25,048 bases of DNA from Priapulus caudatus. Lineage: Eukaryota > Priapulida > Priapulimorpha > Priapulimorphida > Priapulidae. The position numbers and the translations under genes are program-made. This document shows, one piece after another, positions 1 to 9,790 of this stretch; within the stretch, counting starts at the first letter, position 1; each line of letters opens with the position of its first letter. A model generated the notes under the pieces. It did no database searches. It saw only the letters and a program-made list of their open reading frames with translations, and was not told the origin of the DNA. The DNA is taken from positions 1,234,159 to 1,259,206 of the forward strand of contig NW_014577062.1 of NCBI RefSeq assembly GCF_000485595.1, in the 5' to 3' direction.

Positions 1-53
1 CCTACGTGGTTGTAATATAGACGTGTAGGTGCATTCTTATACATTATTGTGAA

Positions 54-104
<51 letters not shown>

Positions 105-390
105 AATCTACCTACGCTGTGGGATATAGACATGTAGGTAAATCTGTATACATTATTATGGCATAAATATATGGGCAAATCTATATACATTATTATGATG
201 TAATTATATTGACAAATCTTTAACACATTGCTTTGGCGTAGAATTATTGATAAATCTAAAAACAGTGTTGTGACGTAGTATTATAGGTAAATCTACACGT
301 ATAGTTGTGACGGTATAATGCATGGCTATATCCATATATGTTGTTATGACGTGGGTGTACATGCAAGTTTACACACATTCCTAAAACGTG
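1..390. repeat. Degenerate 37-bp tandem satellite
   Basis: The word AAATCT recurs at about 104, 140, 177, 214, 252 and 289, a spacing of 36-38 bases. The bases between share the pattern GACAAATCTATATACATTAT followed by TATGACGTA. Flanking sequence (about 20-55 and 300-390) carries further diverged copies, so about ten old copies are visible, continuing past the left edge. No coding potential; the small minus-strand reading frame here is only repeat. Confidence 0.75.
55..100. repeat. (TA)n microsatellite
   Basis: About 23 uninterrupted TA dinucleotides embedded in one unit of the 37-bp satellite. Confidence 0.95.
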
Positions 391-1342
391 GACGAGTGGT
401 TTAGACTGCATAGAATTTTCTACTGTAGCTGTATCGCTGCAGTTTTCGCCAATAATTCCTTTTACAGACGCGCTAGCGCGCGTATACGCTGTCCTTTAGC
501 ATTCACGGCCGTATCCGATTACTCGTAGAAATTCACCCTATTTCGTAGCAACGTCGCCTCCCGACACGATTCACATCACGCGAAGCGGCGATTATAACCG
601 CCACGAGAAAAGCTCGGCAGCCTTCGTCGTCTAGTGCCGTAGTTAGGCATGCGGCTGTGGCACGGGCAACGATGGCGCTTACACGCGGGTCATTTTGACG
701 TGTGATGAGATATGATAGTCTATAGGCTGTACTAGCTAGAGCTTCATCGCTGCAAGCTGCCTTTCGAAAGAGCCTCGACGAGCGATGCAAACACGCGCCG
801 CGCGCGCAAAATACGACCGTCGTCTGCGACTTGTTGCATACTTTATGAGCGAGCGCTTGAAAGCTTGAACGTAAAAGGCGAATCCGTTCTAGAACATTAG
901 CCGCGCATCAATTGTTTAGTGTCAATGAAATGACTCGCCGCCCGAGTGGTCTTTGACATAAAATGCGCGGACTGACGCACTCAATTTTCTATTGCAAATT
1001 CGCAGCAAATCCTGTCACCATCTATAATTTCATCTAAGGAGCTATCCTGGAGGACGTTTTCCCGACGGCGCACGCCTGTCGGCTGCAGATCTCGTATCAG
1101 ACGGTATCAGCATAGAGTGCGCGAATGTGAAGTCAGTATAATAGCATGAGACGAGCACTTCGTATTGATTGCGAGAGGTTGATGTGCCAATAAATCGATG
1201 ATTTGAGAAATGAATACGCCACCTAAGCTCTATATTGATCGATGGTTTACGCCCCCACTAATGGGCAAATGGACCTCGGCTGATTCCTCAACAGTGTCGG
1301 CGACTGTTTCTCCACAGATATAGTTATTGGATCGTTAGAATA
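391..1342. other. No supported gene; CpG-rich patch
   Basis: Between about 440 and 870 the sequence is richer in CpG (several GCGCGC words) than its surroundings. The one minus-strand reading frame there (533-790) has no ATG start and matches nothing I recognise. It could be an exon fragment or a promoter-type CpG patch. The remainder is AT-rich without visible structure. Confidence 0.4.
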
Positions 1343-1344
1343 CC

Positions 1345-1385
1345 GCTATTATTATTATTACTATTATTATTATTACTATTACTAT

Positions 1386-1424
<39 letters not shown>

Positions 1425-1515
1425 CACTACCACACCACTACCACTACCACTACCACTACCACTACCACTACCATTTCCATATTTCCTGGGTACGGTTCGG
1501 TATACCGGAACTAGT

Positions 1516-1575
<60 letters not shown>

Positions 1576-1580
1576 ACAGT
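1345..1580. repeat. Trinucleotide arrays in inverted orientation (ATT/CTA ... TAG)
   Basis: ATT/ACT triplets from about 1349 pass into a CTA run (about 1384-1424), then a CCACTA hexamer run to about 1472. After roughly 45 bases of unique sequence there is a TAG run (about 1516-1574). CTA and TAG are reverse complements, so the two runs can pair for about 40 bases. Confidence 0.9.
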
Positions 1581-2713
1581 ATTGCGTAACGTAAATTAAA
1601 TTTGGGCTGACACAAAACCTACGTTGGTCTGGCCTGTGATCTAAACCTATTAACAATTATCAACGACAATATCAGCTATTATAACGCCCACTAACACGGC
1701 AGATTCCGATTTTTAACGAATCCCTGATCGCTCATCGAGAATTTTTTCTCTGGAGAGGCGATCATCTACATTACGTAGGCTGTGCGAAATAAATGTGTCG
1801 GACGATCAAGCGCGATCTATGTTACTCCTGCCGAATCGATTTTGGCATCAATGCGCTCATATCCACGCTCAGAAGGACCCGCGGAGCAATCCAACTAGTA
1901 ATTGAATTTCTAATCATCATCAATCAGGCGTGCAATTCTCTGCCGTTGAGCTCAATATATTATCAGGAGTCTAGCAATATAATTATTATGCAACTACCGG
2001 CCATGCGTTCAACGTTATGGAAAAGTCTGCCGTATAATTAAACTATAGTATATACTCTTCCACTGTAGTTTTCATGTAGTAAGCCCTAAAATTGTACAGT
2101 AAGCTTTATATTACGGTAATAACTGCAGTACCAGTGCGGTACTTCGGTAATATAATATTCATTACGTACACTGTAGTGATAAATTAATGTAGGCATTATT
2201 GCATGTAGCAACGTGTACAGCAATAGGTTAATTCGCACAGTGTTGTATGCGCCATTTGCTCTCTTGATCGGTCTATCACCATGACAACTAGCTGAATAAT
2301 AAATCAACGGATACTACAGAGGCGTCCCTTAATAAAAGTTTTGCGGTGAATCTTCTGACAATCATATCGATTGTACCATCTAGTATTTGAGAATTCTAGG
2401 CCATCCTGCTAGAGAGTATCCTTTCATCTTGCAGGGCTGGTGACACCACGATGAACGCTGCTATCTCCAGCCTAATGCACCTACGGGAGCAGCAGCGGCC
2501 CGCCAGGGGCATCACAAGTCAGCTAATGCATCTACGGCAGCGACAATCGACCACTAGGGGGTCTCGATAGGTGTACATGGATATATTACGTGCCTACTGA
2601 AGTTCTCCAGTATTGCCGGATACATCGTCACCGCAATTCGTTCACAGTTGTTACTGCACAGACTCTCGTGAGTGGCTCGTACCGTTGTTTTTTGCTGACA
2701 ACACATGAAGCGC
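1581..2713. other. AT-rich region without a supported gene
   Basis: No gene recognised. A degenerate direct duplication of about 51 bases is visible at 2472-2573: both copies begin CTAATGCA and continue CTACGG then AGGGG. Reading frames at 1793-2041 and 2086-2307 show no codon bias or motif. Confidence 0.4.
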
Positions 2714-2721
2714 TGACGTCA
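2714..2721. promoter_or_regulatory. Palindromic CRE (TGACGTCA)
   Basis: This is the full consensus cAMP-response element bound by CREB/ATF bZIP factors. It lies directly before an ATGATGG and a GC-rich reading frame at 2721-2966, an unrecognised 81-codon frame starting with serine, proline and alanine codons. The site is an exact match; its use is inference. Confidence 0.35.
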
Positions 2722-3136
2722 TGATGGCCGCTCCGTCGCCATCACCAGCACCCCGGCGTTGTCCCCCGAGCGGCAGCACTCGCCTGTTGCGCGGTCTACA
2801 AATCTGCCAACGTCCGTCGACTCCCAAGTGTTACAGCTTTCAGATTGTGCCTACGCGTGAATTTGAAGTCGTTAGCAGGAGCGCGAGTGATGAAGTCGTC
2901 AACGACTCTGTAAATGAAGCTTGGTCGAGATTGCCAGTACGCGCCTTGGCAGATACTCGCGCCTAGCTAACGAGGATTACACAGCAGATTTGTGCATTCC
3001 AAGTAAAATACGTACCAGAACTTTCTGAAGAAAGCGCCTTCCCTCCGAAGAGGGATTACTTCATTTCACAATAGCACCTACTTATCTCTTCGATCGATAA
3101 CCCAATGCTTCTATCGTTAGCAATTCTTTTCAAAAT

Positions 3137-3409
3137 ATAGCACTGCCCCTGCCAGAAATAGCTCTACCCCTCATACAAATAGCTGTACCCTTCTTACAAG
3201 TAGCTCTACCTCTCTTACAAATAACCCAAACCCTCTCACAAATAGCCCAACCCCTCCAACAGATAGCCCAACCCCTGCCGCACATAGCCCCATCCTGCCA
3301 CAAACAGCCCCACGCTGCACACGGTAGCCCCACCTCTCCCACAGATAGTCTCACCCCTCCCGCGGACAGCCCCACCCCTCCCGCGGACAGCCCCACCCCT
3401 CCCGCAGAT
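3137..3409. repeat. 21-bp minisatellite, 13 units
   Basis: The units follow ATAGCCCAACCCCTCCCACA-like sequence. Starts fall every 21 bases from 3137, with two units of 20 bases near 3284-3326. Copies grow more C-rich and more alike toward the right; the last three are nearly identical. The plus-strand frame that contains the ATG at 3410 is open through the whole array from just after a TAA at 3098. The array also lacks stops in minus-strand frames, so openness alone is weak evidence of coding. Each unit ends in a pyrimidine run followed by CAG or ACAG, resembling a 3' splice site. Confidence 0.85.
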
Positions 3410-3712
3410 ATGCACCGAGCGCTGCGTCGCCGGTCTCACTTCGAGGCTGAGCGGGAGGCTCAGCGTCGCTCCAGCGTGCACGTGCTTCGCGAGCCCCCAG
3501 CCAGAGGTGCTGCCATCCGGCGGGCGTCTATCGGCGTCCCGCCAGGCTACCGCGGCACGGGGCCGGCCGCCGACAGTTCGCCGGAAACGGACACAGGCGG
3601 CGCTGCAATCGCTGAAATTAGCACCACTGCCGTCGGCGTGTGTGTCGGCTGTGTGGCTATTTTAGTCGTCGGCTCGCTTCTCTACTCGCTGACAAGAGTG
3701 ATGGCGGAATGA
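3410..3712 (+). CDS. Hypothetical single-pass membrane protein or terminal exon
   Basis: This is a 100-codon reading frame from an ATG to a TGA. I recognise no family. The N-terminal 40 residues are rich in arginine (RALRRRSHF near the start). Residues 41-69 are rich in Gly, Pro, Ser, Thr and Asp. Residues 70-92 form one hydrophobic segment (GVCVGCVAILVVGSLLYSL), followed by a short tail TRVMAE. The segment is clearly GC-richer than the DNA on either side. The frame stays open upstream through the 21-bp array to 3101, where the last repeats encode Asp-Ser-Pro-Thr-Pro-Pro-Ala heptads. It could therefore be the last exon of a spliced gene whose acceptor is near 3139 (TTCTTTTCAAAATATAG) or 3407 (CCTCCCGCAG). 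Against it: no homology recognised, and GC-rich DNA gives long frames by chance. Confidence 0.3.
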   Translation: MHRALRRRSHFEAEREAQRRSSVHVLREPPARGAAIRRASIGVPPGYRGTGPAADSSPETDTGGAAIAEISTTAVGVCVGCVAILVVGSLLYSLTRVMAE

Positions 3713-4457
3713 GAGATTTAATTGCTCGAGCTCACATCGGAAGTGATGACGTGACAACGGAAGCGGCCACCTTCTGTGTACGAGAACGCTATAGATATGA
3801 ACACGTAATTATTATGAGTTACACTGGCGTATATAGAAGATGGCTGCTTCTATGGGTATTTGCAGCATTCATATGTTTTGACACGAATCTAGCCCTATCT
3901 TATTTAAACGAATTTCATGGCTTTATGGCTTAGATTTCCACAATCATAAAATTGCTTTTATAAAACAGGTAATTTTATGGAAAATAACGCGCAACAGTCC
4001 GTGACTCCCCCAAAACGTGCCGCCACATTGAAATGCATCAATAAATGGCGCTTACCAGTCATTAGACATCGATTTAGAAAGTTACTAGAATTAGCGTCAC
4101 TGCCTTTCGCGCTAAAATGGAGGTTCACCCACGTCATGGCAATGAAAGCTTTCGCGGTTTCCTCGTGACTGACTCGGTGGTGCCAATCTATAAACTGTAT
4201 AACGCTCCTATATATAGGAAAACAGCCCTGTGGCGGCTGAATCAGGCTGACTAATTAGTAAGTAATGAGCTTATATAATTACATTCATCACGATTAGTTA
4301 CCATCTGTTGCCGATTCGTGACCACAGCCATAAAAAGCCAATGATAATCCACAGATGCTCGTGTCACCGTAGCTGGCTCTCCCCGCTCGATATACTGATC
4401 CGTGTCTAGCACGCATAGCTCCTAGCACAGGTCAGTAGGGAGACGGTCAGAAACGCC
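3713..4457. other. No supported gene
   Basis: AT-rich, with short overlapping reading frames of no recognisable content. An AATAAA at 4040-4045 could serve as a poly(A) signal for the frame ending at 3712, but at that distance the link is weak. Confidence 0.35.
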
Positions 4458-4458
<1 letters not shown>

Positions 4459-4501
<43 letters not shown>

Positions 4502-4671
4502 AGAGAGAGAGAGAGAGAGAAAGAGAAAGAGAGAAAGAGGGGAGAGGTATAGGAAGGATAGATAGGAGAGATAGGAGACAAAGAAAGAGATAGGGAAGAG
4601 AAAGAGAGAGAGAGAAGAAAGAGATAGGGAAGAGAAAGAGAGAAAGAGAAAAAATAGAGAATCCTAGATAA

Positions 4672-4708
<37 letters not shown>

Positions 4709-4728
4709 GAGAGAGATAGAAGAAGAAA
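4459..4728. repeat. GA/GAAA and GATA microsatellite block
   Basis: An interrupted (GA)n tract is followed by an imperfect AGAGATAGG-type mixture and a clean (GATA)n run at about 4671-4706. Minus-strand Leu/Ser-rich reading frames here are repeat translations. Confidence 0.95.
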
Positions 4729-4981
4729 AAAGGAAAACAGCGGGAAGCGATCATCTAGGCTATTACCAGACTTATTTCTACACATTAGTTGGTTGACTAC
4801 GCAGGCGGTGCTTGTTATTCGCTTCGCCGAGTATTTTATACTCCCAGGCAATCTCACCAGGCGCGTTCGCACTACCAAGTAACACGATTAGGTAAACCTT
4901 ATAGGGGCGAAAATTGTAATATACATATATATCGTAAGCGTGAAATTCAGTGAATTCGTGGAGCATTTGGATATGTAACTG

Positions 4982-4984
<3 letters not shown>

Positions 4985-5030
<46 letters not shown>
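4985..5030. repeat. (TG)n microsatellite
   Basis: About 23 perfect TG dinucleotides, followed by CCACGTGCGCGCATGCG. Confidence 0.97.
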
Positions 5031-5032
<2 letters not shown>

Positions 5033-5880
5033 ACGTGCGCGCATGCGTGTTTAATATAATAGCAAATTTGGGAATTGACAACAGCATGGCCACGCACGAT
5101 TACCTCGAGTGGCATTTTCAGTAGCACCGAAGCTTTTGCTGCGCTAGTGCCGACAACGTGTACTATGCTGATAGTACCATCGCCATAAGCACCATCGCCT
5201 CAATGCGCCACTATCTATCCAGACCTGTCACATAATATTATGCGTATCAGCTCAGACTCGCGCGCACAGTGGTCGTCTCTGACTGCAGTGTCTTCCGTAT
5301 TCCGCCGGCCTATAATCAATGCATTGTCCGTGCGCCGTCAGTCCATTGACCGGTGCTAACTGACGGCCAGCAATCCCAATATAATCTTATTCATTGCCGG
5401 TATCGGCGTAAACGCTAGTAAGCGGAGATACGCCGTGCGCGTATAGCACGTCATGCGTCGAATTTCGTAGATTGAATTATATATTGGTATCGATATGCTG
5501 TCCGTGAATTTATATGTAAATACGTGGAGCATGCTATAATTATAGATTAAGTGCACGCGATGCCGTGTATGAAGAGTAACGTAATGCGATGTGTCACGAA
5601 CCAATAAAAATATTGACTAAAATGAGCGCGCTATTCATGAGTGAATATTTTCATTCTAGCAACGGATTTGTAGCAGCGTGCTCGTTCCGGGTTGCGTGCG
5701 AACCTGTAATGGCGTTTAAAGGATATAACAACCGTGTTCGGAATGTCAATAATAGTCATGAATACAAAATTAACTACTCGATCGTGCATGTATTTTATAA
5801 TTAATATACATCATACACAGAGATCCATTTTAATTAAAATTAAATCAATATGATTGCACACTTTAACCATACCCCGCGTA
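5031..5880. other. No supported gene
   Basis: Mixed AT-rich sequence downstream of the glycosyltransferase gene. Frames at 5356-5604 (minus) and 5589-5804 (plus) show no domain, codon bias or plausible composition. Confidence 0.4.
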
Positions 5881-5886
5881 TTTAAT
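5881..5886 (-). promoter_or_regulatory. Candidate poly(A) signal ATTAAA for the glycosyltransferase
   Basis: TTTAAT on the plus strand reads ATTAAA on the minus strand, about 137 bases beyond the stop of the 6023-7462 gene. It is the first canonical or major-variant signal after that stop. A second copy occurs near 5829. Inferred from position only. Confidence 0.35.
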
Positions 5887-6022
5887 AACGTGGTCATTAT
5901 TTCTTATCAAACTAATGGCGACATTGCGTGGGCGCCTACGATCTTCTAATGGAATCATGTTGTACTAATGCTAACGTCATTAAAGATGCAACGTGGGCGT
6001 TGTCATGGCTCCAGAGCATCAA

Positions 6023-7462
6023 TTAGCTCGCAGCTTTCGATGTTGCATTGACTCCGTCGGCTTGCGGCAGTGCGTCAGGGAAGCCGTACAGGATTTGCCG
6101 CGCCATCTCACCGAACGGCGTGTCCAGCGACCGGATCGAGTTCTCGTCGTGTTCCGGGATCGGGTCATCTGGGGTCAGATAGTACCTGTGGTTATACAGC
6201 AGGTGCAGCGCGTCGAAGGCGCGCCAGTCGAGCGGGCCGTGGAAGATGCGATAGCACAGGTTCGTCACGCCGAACTTCTCGGGTACGGCGTGCACCAGCC
6301 ACGGATAGCGATTGAGTATCTTCTCCGTCGGCAGGTCGCCGCCATTGTAGTACCAGCGGCTGGCATTGTACTCGGCGTACGAGCGCATGTAGAGTCGCAG
6401 GAACATCGAGCGCTTGTTGGCGATCAGCAGCTGGTTGCCCATCGACTCGCCGTGTCGCCAGCCGACGGTGAACTCGTAGCGACGGTAGTCGTCGAGCGGG
6501 CGCAGCACGAGCATGTCGTTGTCGACGTAGATGCCGCCGTGCTGCCGAAGCACCGACAACCGCGCCACGTCCGACGAGTGATGCACGTGCGCCAGCGCGC
6601 GGCCAAACACCTTCTTCGGGCGCGGCATGTACTTGACCTTGACGGCCGGTGCGTCCTTGATCATGTCCCAGTAGCGACCAGACGGCGCCTTGTTGCAGTG
6701 CACGTAGAGCACGTCGGGCCGCACGTTAAGCAGCGCCGCCCTGATGGCGAGCATCTCGACGAAGGTGACGTGCGGCTGGTAGAAGCGCACGAAGTGCACG
6801 ACGTTAGGCACGACGTAGCCGTCGACGTCGGCGACGATCAGATGTCGGTGCACCGACCGCGGGTCGTACGCGAACTCCGGCGGGTCCGTCGGCGACCGCT
6901 GCTGCTGCTGCTGCTGCTGCCGCTGCGCGGCGCTGCTGTCTACATCTGAATCCGCGTCGCCCCTGGCTTTCTGTGACACCGGGTTCCAGGGCTGCCCCCG
7001 TGCGGACGCGTCGTCGTTGATGAGTGCGGTCATCTTCAACGCGTCGTTTTTTTGATTTACTCCGTTGTCGCGGAGACGCTGGCGCGCCACCACTTCGCGA
7101 GCCCCCACCGGGCCGATGAACCGCTGATTGTCTAGCTCCTGATCGTGGGGGCGCCACGCGAGGTGCTGGGCGTGCGACGCGCCCTCTAGCGGTACCGCGT
7201 TGCGGTGCCATGGCTGGTCATCGAGCAGGGGGACGGCGACGCGGCTGATGTCGCGCGGCGAGCGCATGTGAGCGGTAAACATGCGCTCCCTCTGTACGAC
7301 ACGCAGCTCGTACACACCGAGCACGGCGTATAGGCTGCCGACGATCGCCATCTTCACTAGCAGCAACCACCGGCCCGAGCAGCGCGCGCGTACACCCCCT
7401 GGCGGGGCAACTAGTACGCGAGCGCCCCCTGTCGGGGCACCTGGCGCACCGGAGTCCATCAT
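6023..7462 (-). CDS. GT32-like type II membrane glycosyltransferase (DXD family)
   Basis: The 479-residue protein is encoded in a single exon. Residues 1-31 are short and basic, 32-52 form one hydrophobic signal-anchor, about 60-200 are a low-complexity stem with seven glutamines at 182-188, and about 219-460 are the catalytic domain. That domain opens with PNVVHFVRF, the start typical of the Gly_transf_sug (DXD sugar-binding) family, and carries HHSSDVARLSVLRQHGG followed by IYVDNDM, with the metal/nucleotide-sugar-binding DXD at D314-N315-D316. Later blocks WYYNGGDLPT (370-379) and FGEMARQ (450-456) match uncharacterised invertebrate GT32-like proteins as I remember them. Expected place: Golgi lumen, transferring a sugar from a nucleotide donor; donor and acceptor cannot be told. 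Sequons at N366 and N472. An in-frame TAA 33 bases upstream fixes the 5' limit; the second ATG (A at -3, G at +4) is the better initiation context. Strongly GC-richer than its flanks, no visible break. A4GALT is a relative but does not look like the orthologue. Confidence 0.88.
   Translation of the reverse strand: MMDSGAPGAPTGGARVLVAPPGGVRARCSGRWLLLVKMAIVGSLYAVLGVYELRVVQRERMFTAHMRSPRDISRVAVPLLDDQPWHRNAVPLEGASHAQHLAWRPHDQELDNQRFIGPVGAREVVARQRLRDNGVNQKNDALKMTALINDDASARGQPWNPVSQKARGDADSDVDSSAAQRQQQQQQQRSPTDPPEFAYDPRSVHRHLIVADVDGYVVPNVVHFVRFYQPHVTFVEMLAIRAALLNVRPDVLYVHCNKAPSGRYWDMIKDAPAVKVKYMPRPKKVFGRALAHVHHSSDVARLSVLRQHGGIYVDNDMLVLRPLDDYRRYEFTVGWRHGESMGNQLLIANKRSMFLRLYMRSYAEYNASRWYYNGGDLPTEKILNRYPWLVHAVPEKFGVTNLCYRIFHGPLDWRAFDALHLLYNHRYYLTPDDPIPEHDENSIRSLDTPFGEMARQILYGFPDALPQADGVNATSKAAS
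6899..6919 (-). repeat. (CAG)7 coding repeat (polyglutamine)
   Basis: Seven CTG triplets on the plus strand, read as CAG on the coding strand, give Gln182-188 in the stem region of the glycosyltransferase, outside the catalytic domain. Pure-codon runs of this kind are usually length-polymorphic. Confidence 0.9.
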
Positions 7463-7580
7463 TGGCGCTGGCCAGTGAAATGATTGTCGGTCATCTTATA
7501 CTCAGTTATATCCGCTCAGCTTACGTCACACCGGCTTGCGGATGTACCAAGGCCGATTACGTCATAGGGGCATAGTTTGT
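7463..7580 (-). promoter_or_regulatory. Putative glycosyltransferase promoter with two TTACGTCA sites
   Basis: Two identical TTACGTCA octamers (7521-7528 and 7557-7564; TGACGTAA on the coding strand) lie 36 bases apart, about 59 and 95 bases upstream of the first ATG. This is a CRE/ATF-type variant site. A TATAAG on the minus strand (7494-7499) is only about 32 bases from the ATG, too near to be a normal TATA box unless the 5' leader is almost absent. Function is inferred. Confidence 0.4.
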
Positions 7581-7584
7581 TTTA

Positions 7585-7875
7585 ATGGCAGCAGGATTTT
7601 GTAGCGCGTGCGCCCGAGGGCAGGTTGTACGTCCACCAAGACGCGCTCGCGCTTTGAAGCTAGTAATTATCGGTCTAGTCGATAGTCCCATTAGGCCAGT
7701 AAAGGAGACTCCAGCCGCGATGTCATGTAGCAAGGTAGACCTCCACTATCCCGTCACAATGCAGGTAGCTCAGTGCTGGCGAGGTACTCGATCGAATCTG
7801 GCAATAATAGCTGAAAAGGTGAATGATGGCGCCTTAGACAGTAAGCCTGCGACGATCTATCTAGTCACCGATTTC
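7585..7875. other. Unassigned; divergent reading frame beside the glycosyltransferase
   Basis: An ATG at 7585 opens a plus-strand frame that runs into the 44-bp minisatellite and stops at 8046. Its first 95 or so codons have no recognisable domain and the ATG context is weak. It would share the upstream region of the glycosyltransferase as a divergent pair. I do not regard it as an established gene. Confidence 0.3.
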
Positions 7876-8165
7876 CGCTTGTCCGACACTCTGTGCGTCC
7901 GTCTGCTTGTCTGCGCGTTTAATCGTTCGACACTCTGTCCGTCCGTCTGCCGGTCTGCACGTTTAATCGTTCGACACTCTGTCCGTGCAGCTATGCGTTT
8001 AATCGATAGACACTCTGTCCGTCCGTCTGCTTGTCTGCGCGTTTAATCGTTCGACACTCTGTCCGTCCGTCTGCCTGTCTGCGCGTTTAATCGTTCGACA
8101 CTCTGTCCGTCCGTCTGCCGGTCTGCACGTTTAATCGTCCGACATTCCGTCTATCGGTCTTCTTA
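7876..8165. repeat. 44-bp minisatellite, seven units
   Basis: The word GACACTCTG (GACATTCCG in the last unit) recurs near 7884, 7928, 7972, 8008, 8052, 8096 and 8140. Spacing is 44 bases except one 36-base unit. The unit is GTTTAATCGTTCGACACTCT followed by GTCCGTCCGTCTGCCTGTCT and GCGC. Confidence 0.92.
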
Positions 8166-8344
8166 CCTTCATTGCTCACGAGAGGTGTCTGTGCAGGCAT
8201 CCAACTGTTGTAACTCACGCACTGATCAGAAAAAAACAGTTACCGCTGCTCAAATATCATACGGTTAGCCTCTATAGATACAATACATTCGTAATGGCTC
8301 ATCACCTGAGCTGATGATGCTATGATAACATGTCCAGGAGAGCT

Positions 8345-8710
8345 GCGCCACTAATACTCTGTAAATGTACTTATAGTATAACTGTCATACACTCTGTCAC
8401 TGTGCTTATAGTATACCGGTCACACAGTCAGGTACTGTGCTTACATTATAACAGCCACGAACACACTGTCTGCCACTGACCTTATAGTAAAGTCGTTTAC
8501 ACACTCTGTCACTGTGTTTACAGTAGAACTGTCACAAAATCCCTCACGCTATGCTTATGGTGTAACCATCACAAACACACTGTCACTTTGCTCTTACGCA
8601 CTCATTGAACGTGCATGCAGTTTAACTGCCGCATAGTCTGTGCCACTGTGATTGTGGTATTTCCCTGTCATACGCTCTCTGCCACTGCGCCTGTGGTATT
8701 CCAGCGATAA
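8345..8710. repeat. Degenerate ~36-bp minisatellite
   Basis: CTTATAG-like words recur at about 8370, 8405, 8440, 8481, 8517, 8553 and 8592 (spacing 35-41), each followed by GTATAACTGTCACA-like and ACACTCTGTCACTGTG-like sequence. Further decayed copies continue to about 8710. Confidence 0.75.
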
Positions 8711-9319
8711 TTACTGTGTTCGTGTGAACGACCAGTGAATGAACCGGCGATGGGCATTTGGTCGGCACACTATACATGTCCGCGACGTGGCAGCGATGTT
8801 GTGGTGGTGATCTGAATTGGAAATAACCCCACGGGGAACATCGTTGATCAGTCATGTGTGTCAGAGAGCCAGGTTGTCCGAGGACGACGGCCCGGCCGTC
8901 ACCCGCACAGAATGCTATGCAGAAAGGCGAGGAAGCCGTACACTATGTATGTTATCGTAAGAGATGATTGCAAACTAAGCGTATATAATTACAATAACAT
9001 GTGACATTAGAAAAGGGTGTTTATGCCCCCTCCCTGCGGCCTGTGCGTGTCGTATGAACATATATTCATATTGTCACCTACACTGACATCTACCAGTGTT
9101 GTCAGCAATCCTGACGTCTACCTGTGTTGTTATCCACCGGGACCATGTTGCCACGGCGGTGTGGGCGCTTGTTGAAAGTCGTTTAGTTTGGTCGTTGTGC
9201 CGCAGCTTTTCTTGCTAGCAGTTTCACTTCTTGTATAGCACATCAACTTTTTATTTGTCTGTATGGATTTTGCACTGTCTCATTGTCGCCTCCGCATTTC
9301 TTTCTGTCCAGTTCTCTCT
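8711..9319. other. No supported gene
   Basis: No motif or codon bias seen. The minus-strand frame at 8622-8855 is partly derived from the adjacent minisatellite. Confidence 0.35.
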
Positions 9320-9467
9320 GCCTGTCTATTTTTATCTCTCCCCTTCCCTCTCTCTCCCTCTTCGCGCGCTCTCTCTATCTCTATCTCTCCCTCTCTTGGT
9401 GTCTGTATATATGTCTGTCTGTCTGTCTGCCTGTCTGTCTTTCTTTCTGTCTGTCTGTCTGTCTGTA

Positions 9468-9503
<36 letters not shown>

Positions 9504-9790
9504 GGTCTGTCTGTCTGTCTGTATGTGTGTCTGTGTGTCAGTATGTGTGTCTGTCTGTTGGCCTGTCTGTCTGTCTGTCTGTGTGTCCGTCTGTCCGTTC
9601 GTCTGTCCGTCCGTCCTTCCGTCCGTCCGTCCGTCCGTCCGTCCGTCCGTCCGTCCGTCCGTCCGTCCGTCCGTCCGTCCGTCCGTCCGTCCGTCCGTCC
9701 GTCCGTCCGTCCGTCCGTCCGTCCGTCCGTCCGTCCGTTCGTTCGTCCATCCGTCTATCCGCCCGGACGCCCGCCCACCCGTCCGCCCGC
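9320..9790. repeat. CT-rich, (CTGT)n and (CCGT)n tetranucleotide tract
   Basis: A CT-rich lead passes into interrupted (GTCT)n from about 9413, then a perfect (GTCC)n run of about 30 copies at roughly 9618-9738. The two units differ by one base, consistent with replacement of one by the other. Reading frames over 200 codons on both strands here are translations of the repeat. Confidence 0.97.

Noticed and set aside
533-790. Minus-strand 85-codon frame in a CpG-rich patch
   Set aside because: No ATG start, no domain and no splice sites that stand out.
5993-6949. Plus-strand 318-codon reading frame
   Set aside because: It is the antisense shadow of the GC-rich glycosyltransferase; its Val/Arg/His-rich composition matches no family, and the minus frame carries the DXD domain.
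7585-8046. Plus-strand 153-codon frame divergent from the glycosyltransferase
   Set aside because: Weak start context, no recognised domain, and the last third is minisatellite.
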